A DNA stretch of 64,000 bases from Breoghania sp. (GTDB taxonomy: Bacteria > Pseudomonadota > Alphaproteobacteria > Rhizobiales > Stappiaceae): assembly GCF_030066895.1 (NCBI RefSeq), contig NZ_JASJAV010000013.1, positions 1-64,000 on the forward strand. The letters run 5' to 3'. Positions 52,311 through 61,790 of this stretch are shown one piece after another (position 1 is the first letter of the stretch; each line of letters starts with the position of its first letter). A model generated the notes under the pieces. The model searched no databases and was not told the origin of the DNA. It saw only the letters and a list, made by a program, of their open reading frames with translations. The position numbers were made by a program, and so were the translations under genes.

Positions 52311-53334
52311 TTACTTGTCGACGCCGCCCCAGATGGCTTCGGCCGTTTTGACCACCAGTTCCAGCTTGCGGCACTGGTCGTCCATGGTGATCTTGTTGCC
52401 TTCTTCCGTGGAGGAGAAGCCGCACTGCGGGGCAATGCCGAGCTGGCTGATGCCGCAGTACTTTCTGGCTTCCTCGAACTTGCGCTTCAGATCGTCGAGG
52501 CTCTCAAGTTCCGGCGTCTTCGTGGTGATGAAGCCCGGCAGCACGCGCTTGTTGCCCTTGGGCAGAAGCTTCAGCGGCTCCACCGAACCTGCGCTCTCGG
52601 AATCGTATTCCATGAAGTAGATGTCGATGCCGGTCTTGTTGAAGATCGCATCGGCCGCCAGATCGTAGGCGCCCTCGGCCGCGTAGGTGGAGGCGAAATT
52701 GCTCCGGCACAGATGCATGCTGATCTTCATATCGGCGAGGCGATCCTTGATCGCCTCGTCCATCTGCAGGTAGCGGCAGCCGGCGTCGTAGAAGGCCTGA
52801 ACCGCCTTGGCGTAGGTCTTGGCCAGATCCGCGAACAGGACGTTGAGGTCCTTGTATTCCTCCGGCGCGATGTCTTCCGGCGCGGTGCGGAAATGGCAGC
52901 ACGAGGGGCCGGGGATGGGGATCTTCGGTTGAACCTTGGTGTGGGCGGCGGCGAACTTGAAGTGCTCGATCATCGGGTGATCGGCGGGGAAGTCCATCTT
53001 GCCGGTGATCGTGGGATAGATCGGCCGTAGCTTCATGCCGTGGAACTGGACGCCTTCCTGACGCTCGTCGAGGTCGAAGCCGGTCAGCCCGCCCATGAAA
53101 TCATAGTGCCATAAGGAGCGGCGCTGTTCGCTGTCGGTCACGGCCTTGAGCCCGACCTCTTCCTGCATCTTGATGACGTCGATGATCGCCGCGTCCTCGA
53201 CCTTCTTCAGATCGGTCGCCGAAATCGACTTGTCTTCGAAAAACGTCTTGCGCGCGGTCTTGACACTGTCGGGGCGCAGCAGGCTTCCGACATGGTCGGG
53301 CACGATACGGCGCACCGGTAACGGGTTCGCTCAT
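52311..53334 (-). pseudogene. Cobalamin-independent methionine-synthase-like methyltransferase, frameshifted and internally shortened
   Basis: MetE C-terminal-domain family. N-terminal DHVGSLLRPDSVKTAR, zinc-site segments such as SMHLCRSNF (His, Cys) and GIAPQCGFSST (Cys) are present. A frameshift near 53305 breaks MSEPVTGAPYRA-DHVGS. Around 52755 the sequence goes straight from YLQMDE to AIKDRLADM; family members have about 35 more residues there, so some 100 bp appear deleted in frame. Length about 340 rather than 375. Such free-standing proteins use diverse methyl donors. Confidence 0.82.
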
Positions 53335-53603
53335 CTGTTTCCTCCAGTTCGAATTCTTCTTGGAGCTTGTTGAAATTGCCACCGCGGTGGGAGGCCGACA
53401 TTAGGCCCGCGAACGGCAGGATTACAAGGCACACGAGATGCAACTTATCCACATACCGCGAGGGAGGCCGCGGATTTCCGGCACAAAGAAGGGGGGAGCC
53501 GGGCCGACTGCCCTGTCGGGAGCGGGCATGCGCGTACCGTCCGCAGACGACGGTTTTCGCGATCGGGGAAGGGAGGGGGAAAGCGAGGGCCTGGCCCCCG
53601 GCC

Positions 53604-54631
53604 TCAGAGCAGCGCCCTGAGCGCTTCCAGCTTGTAGTTGACGAGCCAGCCGTAATAGTTTTTCTGCGGCCAGCGGTCCTTGCCCTGCCTGCGCGCCTGG
53701 CTGAAATGAGCCGCCCGTTCCCACAGTGCCCCGACATTGTAGAGCGTCGCCGTGATGTCCGGGTTGGTGGAGATATCCACCTTCGCCACGTCTTTGTAGG
53801 CCTCGATGGCGTCCTGGATTACGGCCGCCATGTAGTGAAGCGATTTGTCCGGGTCCATCCGCCGCCTGATAGATCTCCAGCGCGTCGGAAGGCTCAAGCT
53901 TGGGGAAGCCGCTTACCTTGTGCACCCGGTCCGACATCTTGAGGATCGTCAGCGGCGTCAACTGGCCGAGATCGAAGCTCTGGCCCGCAAACAGCGGTTG
54001 GAAGAAGGTGCGGTTGAAGGTCTAGTTCGGGTAGTGGACCTTGTCCACGGTGCGGCCGCGGAACGTCTGGTTCCAGACCCGCTCTTAGCACGACCACTTC
54101 ACGTTGGAATCGCGCTGCATCTTGGCGGGATGACAGCGGGCGAACTGATCGCGCTTGACGAAGGTCTCCACCGGCTCTTCGTCGTACTGGAAGCTGATGT
54201 CGAGGCCCGCATAGGAGGCGGCCTTGATGTAGTAAGCCCTGGGCGCTGTCCAGCGTGTCGTAATTATAAGTGTGCTCGCCGACGATGGCGCCGATCATGT
54301 GGACCGGATCGATCTTGTAGAGCTTCGCAACCTCCTTGATGGAGGACATCAGCCGCCGGTCGCGCTTCAAAACGCCCAGCACCTTCTTGAACTTGCGGTC
54401 GTAGGAGGACTTGAAAGCGACGGTGCGCCGGGCGGAGGCGAAGGGGATGTCGGGCTGGGTGGCGTTGCGGTTGCCTGCCGGAACTTCCTAAATCGCGGCG
54501 GCGGTTGCCGGGGTCGGAGCTATGATCGCGGGCGAGGTCACGACAAGCGTTGCAGCCAGCGCAAGGACAACCCCGCGCGGCGCGTTTTTCCGCATCAGGC
54601 GAGCGCGCATGGTCTGCAATGTGTCCGTCAT
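53604..54631 (-). pseudogene. DUF1402 family secreted protein, three stops and two or more frameshifts
   Basis: Signal peptide RGVVLALAATLVVTSPAIIAPTPATA at the N-terminus, then family-like sequence (FKSSYDRKFKKVLGVL, VHMIGAIVGEHTYNYD, FFQPLFAGQSFDLGQLTPL, TATLYNVGALWERAA). TAG in AAI-Q-EVPAG near 54490, TAA in WSC-Y-ERVWNQ near 54086 and TAG in YPN-Y-TFN near 54023 interrupt it, with frame changes near 54240 and 53855. DUF1402 is typical of Rhizobiales and contains a lysozyme-like GEHTYN motif; function is unproven. Confidence 0.78.
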
Positions 54632-55093
54632 TGTCCAATGCCGCATAAGATAAGATCCCGATACCTGTCCGAGCGAACGTATCAAAGAAAACGGATCCGA
54701 TCAGCCGTGAGTATACACGGCTACCTCACCCCTATGAATGGGGCATATCGCAAGCTCGAATCGAGGGCGTTTAATACCTCGAAAACGGTGTCGCCCGGAA
54801 AGCGGGGCAAGCATTTTGGCCGCTTTCGCGCCGGACTGAGGCGAGAAGAACACACTGCGGTATTTCGCGATATCGGGCGAATGGGCGGTGAGATCGCTCC
54901 GCGCGGCGGCAAGGCGATGATGCGACATCGAAAGACGGTTCGGAGCTGCTCGCCGACCGTTTCGAGGCAAATTTGGCAATGTGTCTCGCTGTGTCTGTGC
55001 TTGCACAGCGGGAGGGCTACAGCCTATCCTGTAAAGGACAAAACAAATATGATCGTCTGCCAATTAAGAGGACGCCTTGGCAGGGGCGACCCC
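54632..55093. other. Intergenic stretch upstream of the LuxR regulator
   Basis: About 460 bp between the divergent DUF1402 and response-regulator genes. The frame of the regulator stays open to the left for about 270 codons (from 54272), but that extension antisenses the DUF1402 gene and has no family similarity, so I do not include it. Confidence 0.35.
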
Positions 55094-55816
55094 ATGATAG
55101 TTTTGATAGTGGATGACCATCCGCTCGTCTGTTCCGCGCTTGGAGCGACATTGACGAGCGAGATCGCCGACTGCCGCGTGATCCAGGCCCATTCGGGAGC
55201 CGAGGCCGTGGCCGTCGTGCGAGAACGCGACGATATCGATCTGGTGCTGCTCGACCTGAAATTGCCCGACGTCGACGGCTTTCAGGGGCTGAGCCAGCTT
55301 CGCGGTGCCGCCCCGCACGTGCCCGTGCCGGTGCTCTCCGGTCTGGAGGATGCGCGCCTGGCTCAACTCGTTTCCAGCCACGGCGCGTTGGGCTTTCTGA
55401 ACAAGAAGGCGAGTGCGAAGGAAATCGTTGATGCCGTCGGCTCCGTTCTGGCGGGCGAGACGGTTTTTGCCTCGCCGCAAGTTTGTCCGCGCTCGGGAGT
55501 GCCCGTGCCCGCGGCCTCGCGAAGCTCCGGGTATCAGGCGGTCGATGCGATCCGCACGCTCACCCCGCAGCAATCAATGGTGCTGAGGATGCTGGGTGAA
55601 GGGCTTCTCAACAAGCAGATCGCCTATGAGCTTTCCATCAGCGAGAGCACGGTGAAGGCGCACGTTTCCGCCATTCTCAAGAAGCTGGACGTCTCCTCGC
55701 GCATGCAGGCCGTTCTGATGGCGCAGGGCGGCGTGTTCGATCAGGCGATCGGTTCGACCGTTAGGTCCGTATCGGCTTCCGCACCCGTACCGGCGGCCGT
55801 CGGCGCGGAAAGGTGA
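55094..55816 (+). CDS. LuxR/NarL-type response regulator
   Basis: Intact 240-residue regulator. The receiver begins MIVLIVDDHPLVCSALG with phospho-Asp in LVLLDLKLPD and Lys in GFLNKKAS. A LuxR helix-turn-helix follows (LTPQQSMVLRMLGEGLLNKQIAYELSIS in two parts). It resembles ErdR/AgmR-type regulators of PQQ-alcohol-dehydrogenase genes. It is convergent with the hybrid kinase gene, overlapping its 3' end by about 75 bp, and likely forms a two-component system with it. ATG 55094 is chosen because it begins exactly at the receiver fold. Confidence 0.85.
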   Translation: MIVLIVDDHPLVCSALGATLTSEIADCRVIQAHSGAEAVAVVRERDDIDLVLLDLKLPDVDGFQGLSQLRGAAPHVPVPVLSGLEDARLAQLVSSHGALGFLNKKASAKEIVDAVGSVLAGETVFASPQVCPRSGVPVPAASRSSGYQAVDAIRTLTPQQSMVLRMLGEGLLNKQIAYELSISESTVKAHVSAILKKLDVSSRMQAVLMAQGGVFDQAIGSTVRSVSASAPVPAAVGAER

Positions 55817-58038
55817 GCGAGATAGACGCGCAACTGGCCGGGTTTGACCGGTTTTGAAAAGTACTCGATGGATTTCTCCGTCGCCCGGCGGCGGATTTCC
55901 TGCGAACGGTCGGCGGTGATCAGGATACCCGGCATCTGCCGACCGAGATGCGCGCGCAACAGGATGATCGCGTCGATCCCGTCGATATCGCCGTCCAGAT
56001 GCAGGTCGGCGGTGATCCCGTGCGGCACCAGTCCCTTCTGCCGGGCTCGTTTCAGCAGGGCCGGATAGGAAGGGGCGGTCACGCAGGTCATCTACCAGGA
56101 GGTGAGAAGCCGGACCATCGCGTTGCTGACATCTCCGTCATTTTCCAGAACGAAGAGCGGCCTTGAGCACACGTATCGTCGGCCGTACCTTGCGCGCCCG
56201 CGATCCGCTCTGCCCCGATCTGCAGTTGCTCGTTTGCGCGCTCGGGAGCAAGCGGTACGATGACGGTAAAGCGCGAACCGCGCCCGGGCGCTGAATCGAG
56301 CTCGATCCGGTGCGACAGAAACCCCGCTGCCCGTTTGACGATGGCAAGCCCCAGCCCCAGCCCGCCCGGCCGGGTTTATCCAGCAATGGAGGCGCGGCGG
56401 AATTCCTCGAAGATCGCCTGATGATGATCGCGCGCAATCCCCGGGCCGGTATCGTGGATTTCCAGCGAAACCTCGTCTCCACGGCGGCGCACGCCCAGCA
56501 GGATGCCGCCCGACGATGTGTATTTCAGCGCATTCGACAGGAAGTTCTGCACGATGCGGCGCAGAAGCTGCGGATCGGAACACACCACGGCGGAGGAGGG
56601 GACGACGGTCAGTTCCAGCTTCGCCTGCCTGGCGAGTGCGCCGAATTCCGTCTCCAGCGTGCGGAAGAGGTCGTGGACGGAAATATCTGAAAGCTGAGGC
56701 TCGTAGCCGCCCACATCCATCTTGGAAATGTCGAGAAGCGCGCTCAGTAGGTCCTCGGTGGAGTGGAAGGCCTGCGTAACATTGGCCAACAGCTCTCGCG
56801 CATCGGCTGAAACGAAGCTGGAGCTGTCGAGCGCGGAGAGATAGAGCCGGGCCGCATTGAGCGGTTGCAGCAGGTCGTAGCTGGCAACGGCCAGAAAGCG
56901 GGTCTTCGACAGGTTCGCCATTTCCGCTGCCCGGGCGGCGCGCGCGTTCCAGATCGTGCGCGGTCGCCTCATGTCGGCGCACCTCGTCCTGAAGCGCGGC
57001 GTTGAGGTCGGTCAACGCGCGGGTGCGTTTTTCCACCCGTTGTTCCAGTTCCTTCTTGGAGCGTTCCAGCAGGTGGGCGGCCTCATTTTGAGCGGTGACG
57101 TCGGTCAACGTGATGACGAAGTCGTCGTCCGGCATGGAGCGAAAATTCGCCGCCACGACCCGACCACAGCGATAGGAGATTTCGAGCCTGAGCGGATAGT
57201 GGTGGCCAAGATCGGTGCCCAAGGCGCGCGCTTCCTCCTTGCGCGCCTTGGGCACGCGCCCCCCGTGGGTCTACACCAGCCGCAACAGCGCGCGCACGCC
57301 CATGCCGGAATGCATGTCGACATAGGGCAGGTTGAGCAGCATCGCGACCTGCGAATTCCAGGCGACCAGCCGCAGTTCCGCATCGAACACCACCACCCCT
57401 TGCGCGATGGAGGCGACGGTGGCGACCAGCAGATCGGGCTGCTTGGCCATGTCGGAGAGGCAGCGGGTTTCCTGCAGGCGCTTGAAGTGGGTGATCTCGG
57501 AGACGATGACGACGCGCCCGCCTTCCTCCGTGTCGCGCTCGCTGATCTGGATCCAGCGGCCGTCGGACAGAAGCTGTTGGAACTGGCAATGCTTGCGCAG
57601 GTGGCGTTCCACACGCGCTGCCAGCCAAGCCTGCGGATCCGTCAGCGCCTCCATGATCGCGCCTGTTTCGGCCGCCCGTTGCACGATGTCGTTGAAATGG
57701 GTGCCGGGCACCAGAATGTCGGAAAGGGCGGGGAAGAAATAGCGATAGCGGCGGCTGCACAAGACGATGCGGTCATCGCCATCATAAAGGATGATGAAGC
57801 CCTCGCCGATGGAATCGATGGCCTGCTGCAACTGGCGGCGCGCGACCTTGGCCTAGTTCATGACGCGCGCAACGCGTTGGATGCGCCGCTCCACGTTGCT
57901 CTCAAGCTCCGCCACCGACTGAAACAGCTTGAAGGCGTTGCCGGTGAAGTCGTGGCTGCGGTCGACCTGCTGGATCAGCGCATGAACCTGTTCCTGCAAC
58001 TGGCGGCGCGACAGCTTGGGATCTTCGTGCTCGCTCAT
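55741..58038 (-). pseudogene. Hybrid sensor histidine kinase (PAS-kinase-receiver), phospho-His replaced by Tyr, disrupted
   Basis: PAS domains (EGFIILYDGDDRIVLCSRRY; VASIAQGVVVFDAELRLVAWN), a coiled coil, then the dimerisation helix RFLAVASYDLLQPLNAARL. Members of this NahK/ErcS-type group have His in place of the Tyr, so the phospho-acceptor is missing (TAC for CAC). N box NFLSNALKY and G boxes DTGPGI and GGLGLGLAIVK are intact. The receiver is degenerate in its first part but keeps TADLHLDG and YFSKPV. TAG at 57853-57851, 57273-57271 and 56094-56092 and frameshifts near 56960 and 56380 interrupt it. Coupled to the FIST gene upstream. Confidence 0.8.
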
Positions 58039-59116
58039 GCCCGCTCCCCGCCGCCGATGGCGATCCCCGTCAACGTATGGTTGAGATGCAGAAAGCGGTA
58101 CTGCTCGCCGTAGGTGTTGAAGTCGATCATGCCGAACCGGTCGAAGATCTCCACCAGATCCCCGGTAATGATGAGCCGCTCCGCCTCCAGCCGCCGCAGG
58201 ATGCAGTCGAAACAGAGGGCTGCCTTCAGCCCGCCGATGCGCTGCGACAGGCGGCTCATGTGATCGATGAGATTGTCGCGCATGTCTTACGGGTGGGCGA
58301 GCGTCAGCACGATGCCCTCGTCGATCGTGCAATAGAAATGGAGCGCGCCGTCGTCCGTCATCTTCTGGATGGCGCGCACGTGATAGTCTCCGCCCACACG
58401 CACCAGAAGCGGATTGGCGGCGAAGATCTCCGGCGTCAGCGCGGCCACGTCCGCCCCGATGAGCCGGGTATATTCGACGGCCGCCGGTTCCGCTTTGATC
58501 GAATAGACGATGCGCCCAGCACAATCAGCGCGCTATCTTCCAGAACCCGGCCGTTCAGAAAGATCTGCGTGGTGTCGAAATTGAGATTGTCGCCGGCCGA
58601 GGCGCCGGAGATCGGCACTTCATCGAGCGCGGCATAAGTGGAGGCGGCGATCTCCTCCTCGCGGCGGCACAATCCGTCGACGAGCAGCATGGCGAAGAAG
58701 TTCTGCTGCTGCGGATCGAGCTTGCGCAGGAGCTGGAAATAGGTCGCCTCGATCGCTTCTCCCGCGCGCTATGGAGAAGTCTGCCAGGTTCTGCAGGAGG
58801 CAGATATCGAAGGCGAAGGCGGAGGATCGAAAGCCACCGCGATCGCCTCGTCGCCCTCATACGCCGACGAGGTGAGGCTGCCCGCAGTGGTACAACCGAC
58901 CAGAACGGCTTGCGGAAAGGCGGTGGCAAGAGGCGTCACCACGTCTTCGTAAGGCAGATTGGAAGAGACGAACAGCGCGATCAGCGCCGGGTCGCACGGC
59001 GTCAGTCCACGCTTCAGTTCTTCCATCATTCGCATGGGGTTGCGCGACTTCGACCAAGCCCGGAAAACGACGGGCGCATTCGTGTCGGTCGTGCTCTCGG
59101 CCTCGACGATGGACAT
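58035..59116 (-). pseudogene. FIST-domain sensor protein, frameshifted
   Basis: FIST_N and FIST_C domains, a small-ligand sensing module of signal transduction. Family-like segments: IALFVSSNLPYEDVV, AVLVGCTTAGSLTS, QQQNFFAMLLVDGLCRREEE and CFDCILRRL with FNTYGEQYRFLHLNHTLTGIAI at the C-terminus. Frameshifts lie near 58840, 58770 and 58520, and a TAA near 58288 replaces an acidic residue in AHP-E-DMRDN. The stop overlaps the kinase start. FIST plus a hybrid kinase plus a LuxR regulator is known from alcohol-oxidation regulons. Confidence 0.78.
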
Positions 59117-59319
59117 GGCCGCATGCGCTCTTTGCCGGCTTCGGCGTGTCTTTGACGCCCGACGACGGACGCAACGGTTGACGCAAAGTCAAGCGCGCCG
59201 GACCCGGCTTGGCTGCAATACTGTAGTGTTAGAATAGGAAAGATGTTGTGCGGATGGTCAGGTGAATGCCGGGGCTGACGGCTGGTGGTGATGCGAAGAC
59301 TGGGTATTCGCGAGTGAGA

Positions 59320-59445
59320 CCCATCCTTCGAGACGGCGCTGTGCGCCTCCTCAGGATGGCGTTGTGTGTGTTGACGGTGTCGTCAGAACCATCCCCCCGA
59401 TAACGTCATCCTGAGGAGGCGCACAGCGCCGTCTCGAAGGATGGG
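59320..59445. repeat. Perfect 39-bp inverted repeat (intergenic palindromic element)
   Basis: Arms at 59320-59358 and 59407-59445 are exact reverse complements (CATCCTGAGGAGGCGCACAG... in one orientation) separated by 48 bp. Each arm is itself close to a palindrome. A related copy is at 44167-44200. Together they fill most of the gap 59117-59499 between two leftward genes. Confidence 0.9.
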
Positions 59446-59499
59446 CCGCATCCACACATCGCAACTGCCCGCCATCACCCACATAGTTTCGCGAACATT

Positions 59500-59892
59500 C
59501 TAGTAAAAACACCGCACCTCCGCGTCCACCTGCGCGCGGCGCAGGCGGTCGACCATCACCTTCGTGGCTGTTGTCTCGCGGAATATGGCCATCTTCTCGT
59601 CGTCGCCCGCCACCTGTCGCATGCGCAGGACCGTTTCTGCCTGGGTGTAGTCGTCATAGCTGAGAAGGGATGCCACCAGGTCGATGGAACAGGCGCATTG
59701 CCGAAGTACCGTCGCCGTCTCGCCGTTTGCGGCCATGCAACCCAGCACATAGTCGGCAACCGCTACCGTCGGATAGTCGTTTGCCCGGGCCGGGGCAAGG
59801 CTCCCGCTCACCAGAAATCCCCCGGCAAGGTAGGCGGCAGCGAGTGTTCTGCTTGCAGCAATTGACCGGGTTTTCGCGTGCAGATCTCTCAT
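59500..59892 (-). CDS. Secreted Cys-containing protein of the PQQ-dehydrogenase cluster
   Basis: Intact 130-residue protein with a signal peptide (ASRTLAAAYLAGGFLVSGSLAPARA) and mature part beginning NDYPTVAVADYVLGCMAANG. Cysteines in CMAANG, RQCACS and a final RCFY suggest disulfides or metal binding. The segment DYVLGCMAANGE...QCACSID recalls small secreted proteins found next to lanthanide/PQQ alcohol dehydrogenase genes. Function unknown. It is the last gene of the leftward cluster. Confidence 0.65.
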   Translation of the reverse strand: MRDLHAKTRSIAASRTLAAAYLAGGFLVSGSLAPARANDYPTVAVADYVLGCMAANGETATVLRQCACSIDLVASLLSYDDYTQAETVLRMRQVAGDDEKMAIFRETTATKVMVDRLRRAQVDAEVRCFY

Positions 59893-59979
59893 GGTCGGAC
59901 CTCCCTGAAACGATAGCTTTCGTGCAGCATCGACCCCGTGCCTTCACCGGACTGGTCGGGCGCGGCGGGCGTCTCCGTC

Positions 59980-60602
59980 TCAAGTGCGATAAACCCCGCC
60001 CGGCACCTCCTTGCTGAAGGTCACGGAATAGATCTTGGCGTTGAGGTCGTGCATGTCGTCCTTGTGCGGATCGCGCAGGAACGGCGTGAATGAGATCCGC
60101 GTTGCCTCGACCGTGCGGCCCGCCACCTCCATTCGCTCCGTTGTCTCCTCATAACGGCCCGGCGTTGCCATGCCTCGGCGGATGACATTTCGGAAGTAAT
60201 GGCCCGATCCATTGATGCCGCGGCTCATCTGATTGACGTCGCGCTGGAAGAAGATGAGCAGCAGCGGATTGAACGTGCTGGAGACCAGCGGTCCGATCTC
60301 GCGTGCGGGGCCTTTTGCGAAAAGCGTGGCCGAGACATCGTAGGAATGATCGGAAGAGGCATCCGCGCGGGTGAAATCGAGCACGATTTCATCGGCAAAC
60401 GGCTCCTCCATCAATCGCCCCTCCAGCCGGTAATCGTAGATATGAGGGTGGTCTTGGACTCGAGGGTCTCAAGGTGGTTGAAACCGTAGATCTTCGCCGC
60501 GGCGCTGTTCGGCGCGAGATCCTCGACCGCTCCGGCGGACGAGAGCGGGAGAAAGACCACGACGGTCAGGCAGAGGGCGAGGAGGCGCAGCAATGCGGGC
60601 AT
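59980..60602 (-). pseudogene. Secreted protein of unknown function in the PQQ-dehydrogenase cluster, frameshifted
   Basis: Signal peptide MPALLRLLALCLTVVVFLPLSSAGA, then KIYGFNHLETLESKTTL and a beta-rich domain with FADEIVLDFTRADASSDHSY, RRGMATPGRYEETTERM and KIYSVTFSKEVPGGVYRT. A frameshift near 60415 separates the two halves. I do not recognise a family with confidence. Co-localisation with the beta-propeller and binding protein suggests a periplasmic accessory role in alcohol oxidation. Confidence 0.55.
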
Positions 60603-60604
60603 GA

Positions 60605-61197
60605 TCAGTGGTCCAGATGCGCACCGATGATCCGGCCGAGTGCGAAGGCGCGCTGCTCCAGCAGAACCGGTTGCTCGCACAGGTATTTCTGCAACTTTTC
60701 GCGGTCTTCGTAGATCCGAAGGTCCCAGGCGAGTATCTGTTCCAAGCCTGCTCGCTTTTCGTCCGAAAGCGTATCCGACTTGAGTGCCACGCGGCTTTCG
60801 CGCACCCGCGCCGTCAGCGCCGCCTGCTTGCGTGCAAAGTGCTTGATGCCAGCGATCAGCGAGGCACGGTCGGCATTGATGATCTGCAGCGTCCTGCCGA
60901 ACAGGGCGGTCAGGCGTTCGTCGTGTTTGGTGTCGAGCCCGCGCGCGAATGCGTTGACACGCTTGCCCGCTGTTGCCAGCGGTATGCGCCGGGCGGCGAT
61001 CTGGGTCCCCAGGCGTGCAACCTCGCCGTCATTGGCCCACATGTCCGGCGTGGGAACGGGGCCGGTCCATACCTGGGCGGCGGAAATTTCGGGAACGAGC
61101 CGCTGGATGCACGGCCAGTCCGCATCTCTCCGGCCAGCGCGGGGCCGGCCGGAGAGATGCTCGCGATCAACATGAGCGCAATCAGGGGATGACGCAC
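60605..61197 (-). pseudogene. Secreted helical protein of the PQQ-dehydrogenase cluster, frameshifted
   Basis: Signal peptide RHPLIALMLIASISPAGPALAGE from GTG 61197. The mature part, in the neighbouring frame, reads DWPCIQRLVPEISAAQVWTGP followed by about 140 residues of charged helices with few hydrophobics. The frame changes near 61120. The single Cys in the DWPCIQ motif may bind heme or a partner. I have no named family for it. Confidence 0.55.
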
Positions 61198-61201
61198 CGG
61201 C

Positions 61202-61651
61202 TCACTTGACGTTGATCGTGACGACGGTGCCCTTTTCGAGCAGACCGCGGGCATACATCTATTAGGTGCCGGGCCGGATCGGCACGAAGAAGATTTCGGC
61301 CTTGCTCTCCTCTTCGAATTCCAGCTCTTAGATGGAGTTCGCCTTGATCTCCATATCCCCGGCCTCAACCTTTCTCAGCTAGATGAAATCGAAGAATTCC
61401 GGCACCACGAGCGCATATTCCTGGTAGCCCGACGCCTTGATCTTCAGCGAATAGGACTGCCCGGTGCGCAGGTTGTATTCCTTCGGCAAGACATTGAAGT
61501 CGATCATGTCCGTGCCCAAGATCAGATCCTCCAGTTCCTCCGGCTGGGTGGCGAGATAACCGTCGGCGGCGGTAGGCGCGATGCCGGAAAGGCTGGCGTC
61601 GGCAAGCCCGAAGATGGCGGATTTCAGGCGGTTCGTCGTGGTTCGTGTCAT
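61202..61651 (-). pseudogene. Cupredoxin-like secreted protein with four nonsense codons
   Basis: One frame of 150 codons with TAG near 61380 (Trp in FI-W-LRKVE), TAA near 61328 (Tyr in SI-Y-ELEF) and adjacent TAA-TAG near 61265 (PGT-Y-x-MYARG). The C-terminal PGTYxMYARGLLEKGT resembles the last strand and loop of cupredoxins, but Cys is replaced by Ala in the usual CxxxxH position, so copper binding is doubtful. ATG 61651; leader region of about 30 residues with weak signal-peptide character. Located in the PQQ-alcohol-dehydrogenase cluster. Confidence 0.55.
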
Positions 61652-61717
61652 GGTGTTCCCTCCCTTGAATTCAGTTCGATCGTTTGCGTGGTTGCTGTTT
61701 TCCCTCAATTTCTCCGC

Positions 61718-61750
61718 CGTCATCCCCCCGGCACAGTCCGGGCAATGACG
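61718..61750 (-). terminator. GC hairpin after the beta-propeller gene
   Basis: CGTCATCCCCCCGG and CCGGGCAATGACG form an imperfect stem with a short loop, about 40 bp past the leftward beta-propeller gene. The GTCATCCCC core matches the palindrome at 44103-44134. Confidence 0.5.
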
Positions 61751-61790
61751 ATGGAGGGGCGTGGGAGAAGAGCCGTTCCAATCCCATCCG

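Noticed and set aside
54272-55093. Long N-terminal extension of the LuxR regulator
   Set aside because: The open frame extends to 54272 but runs antisense through the DUF1402 gene; the receiver fold starts exactly at ATG 55094.
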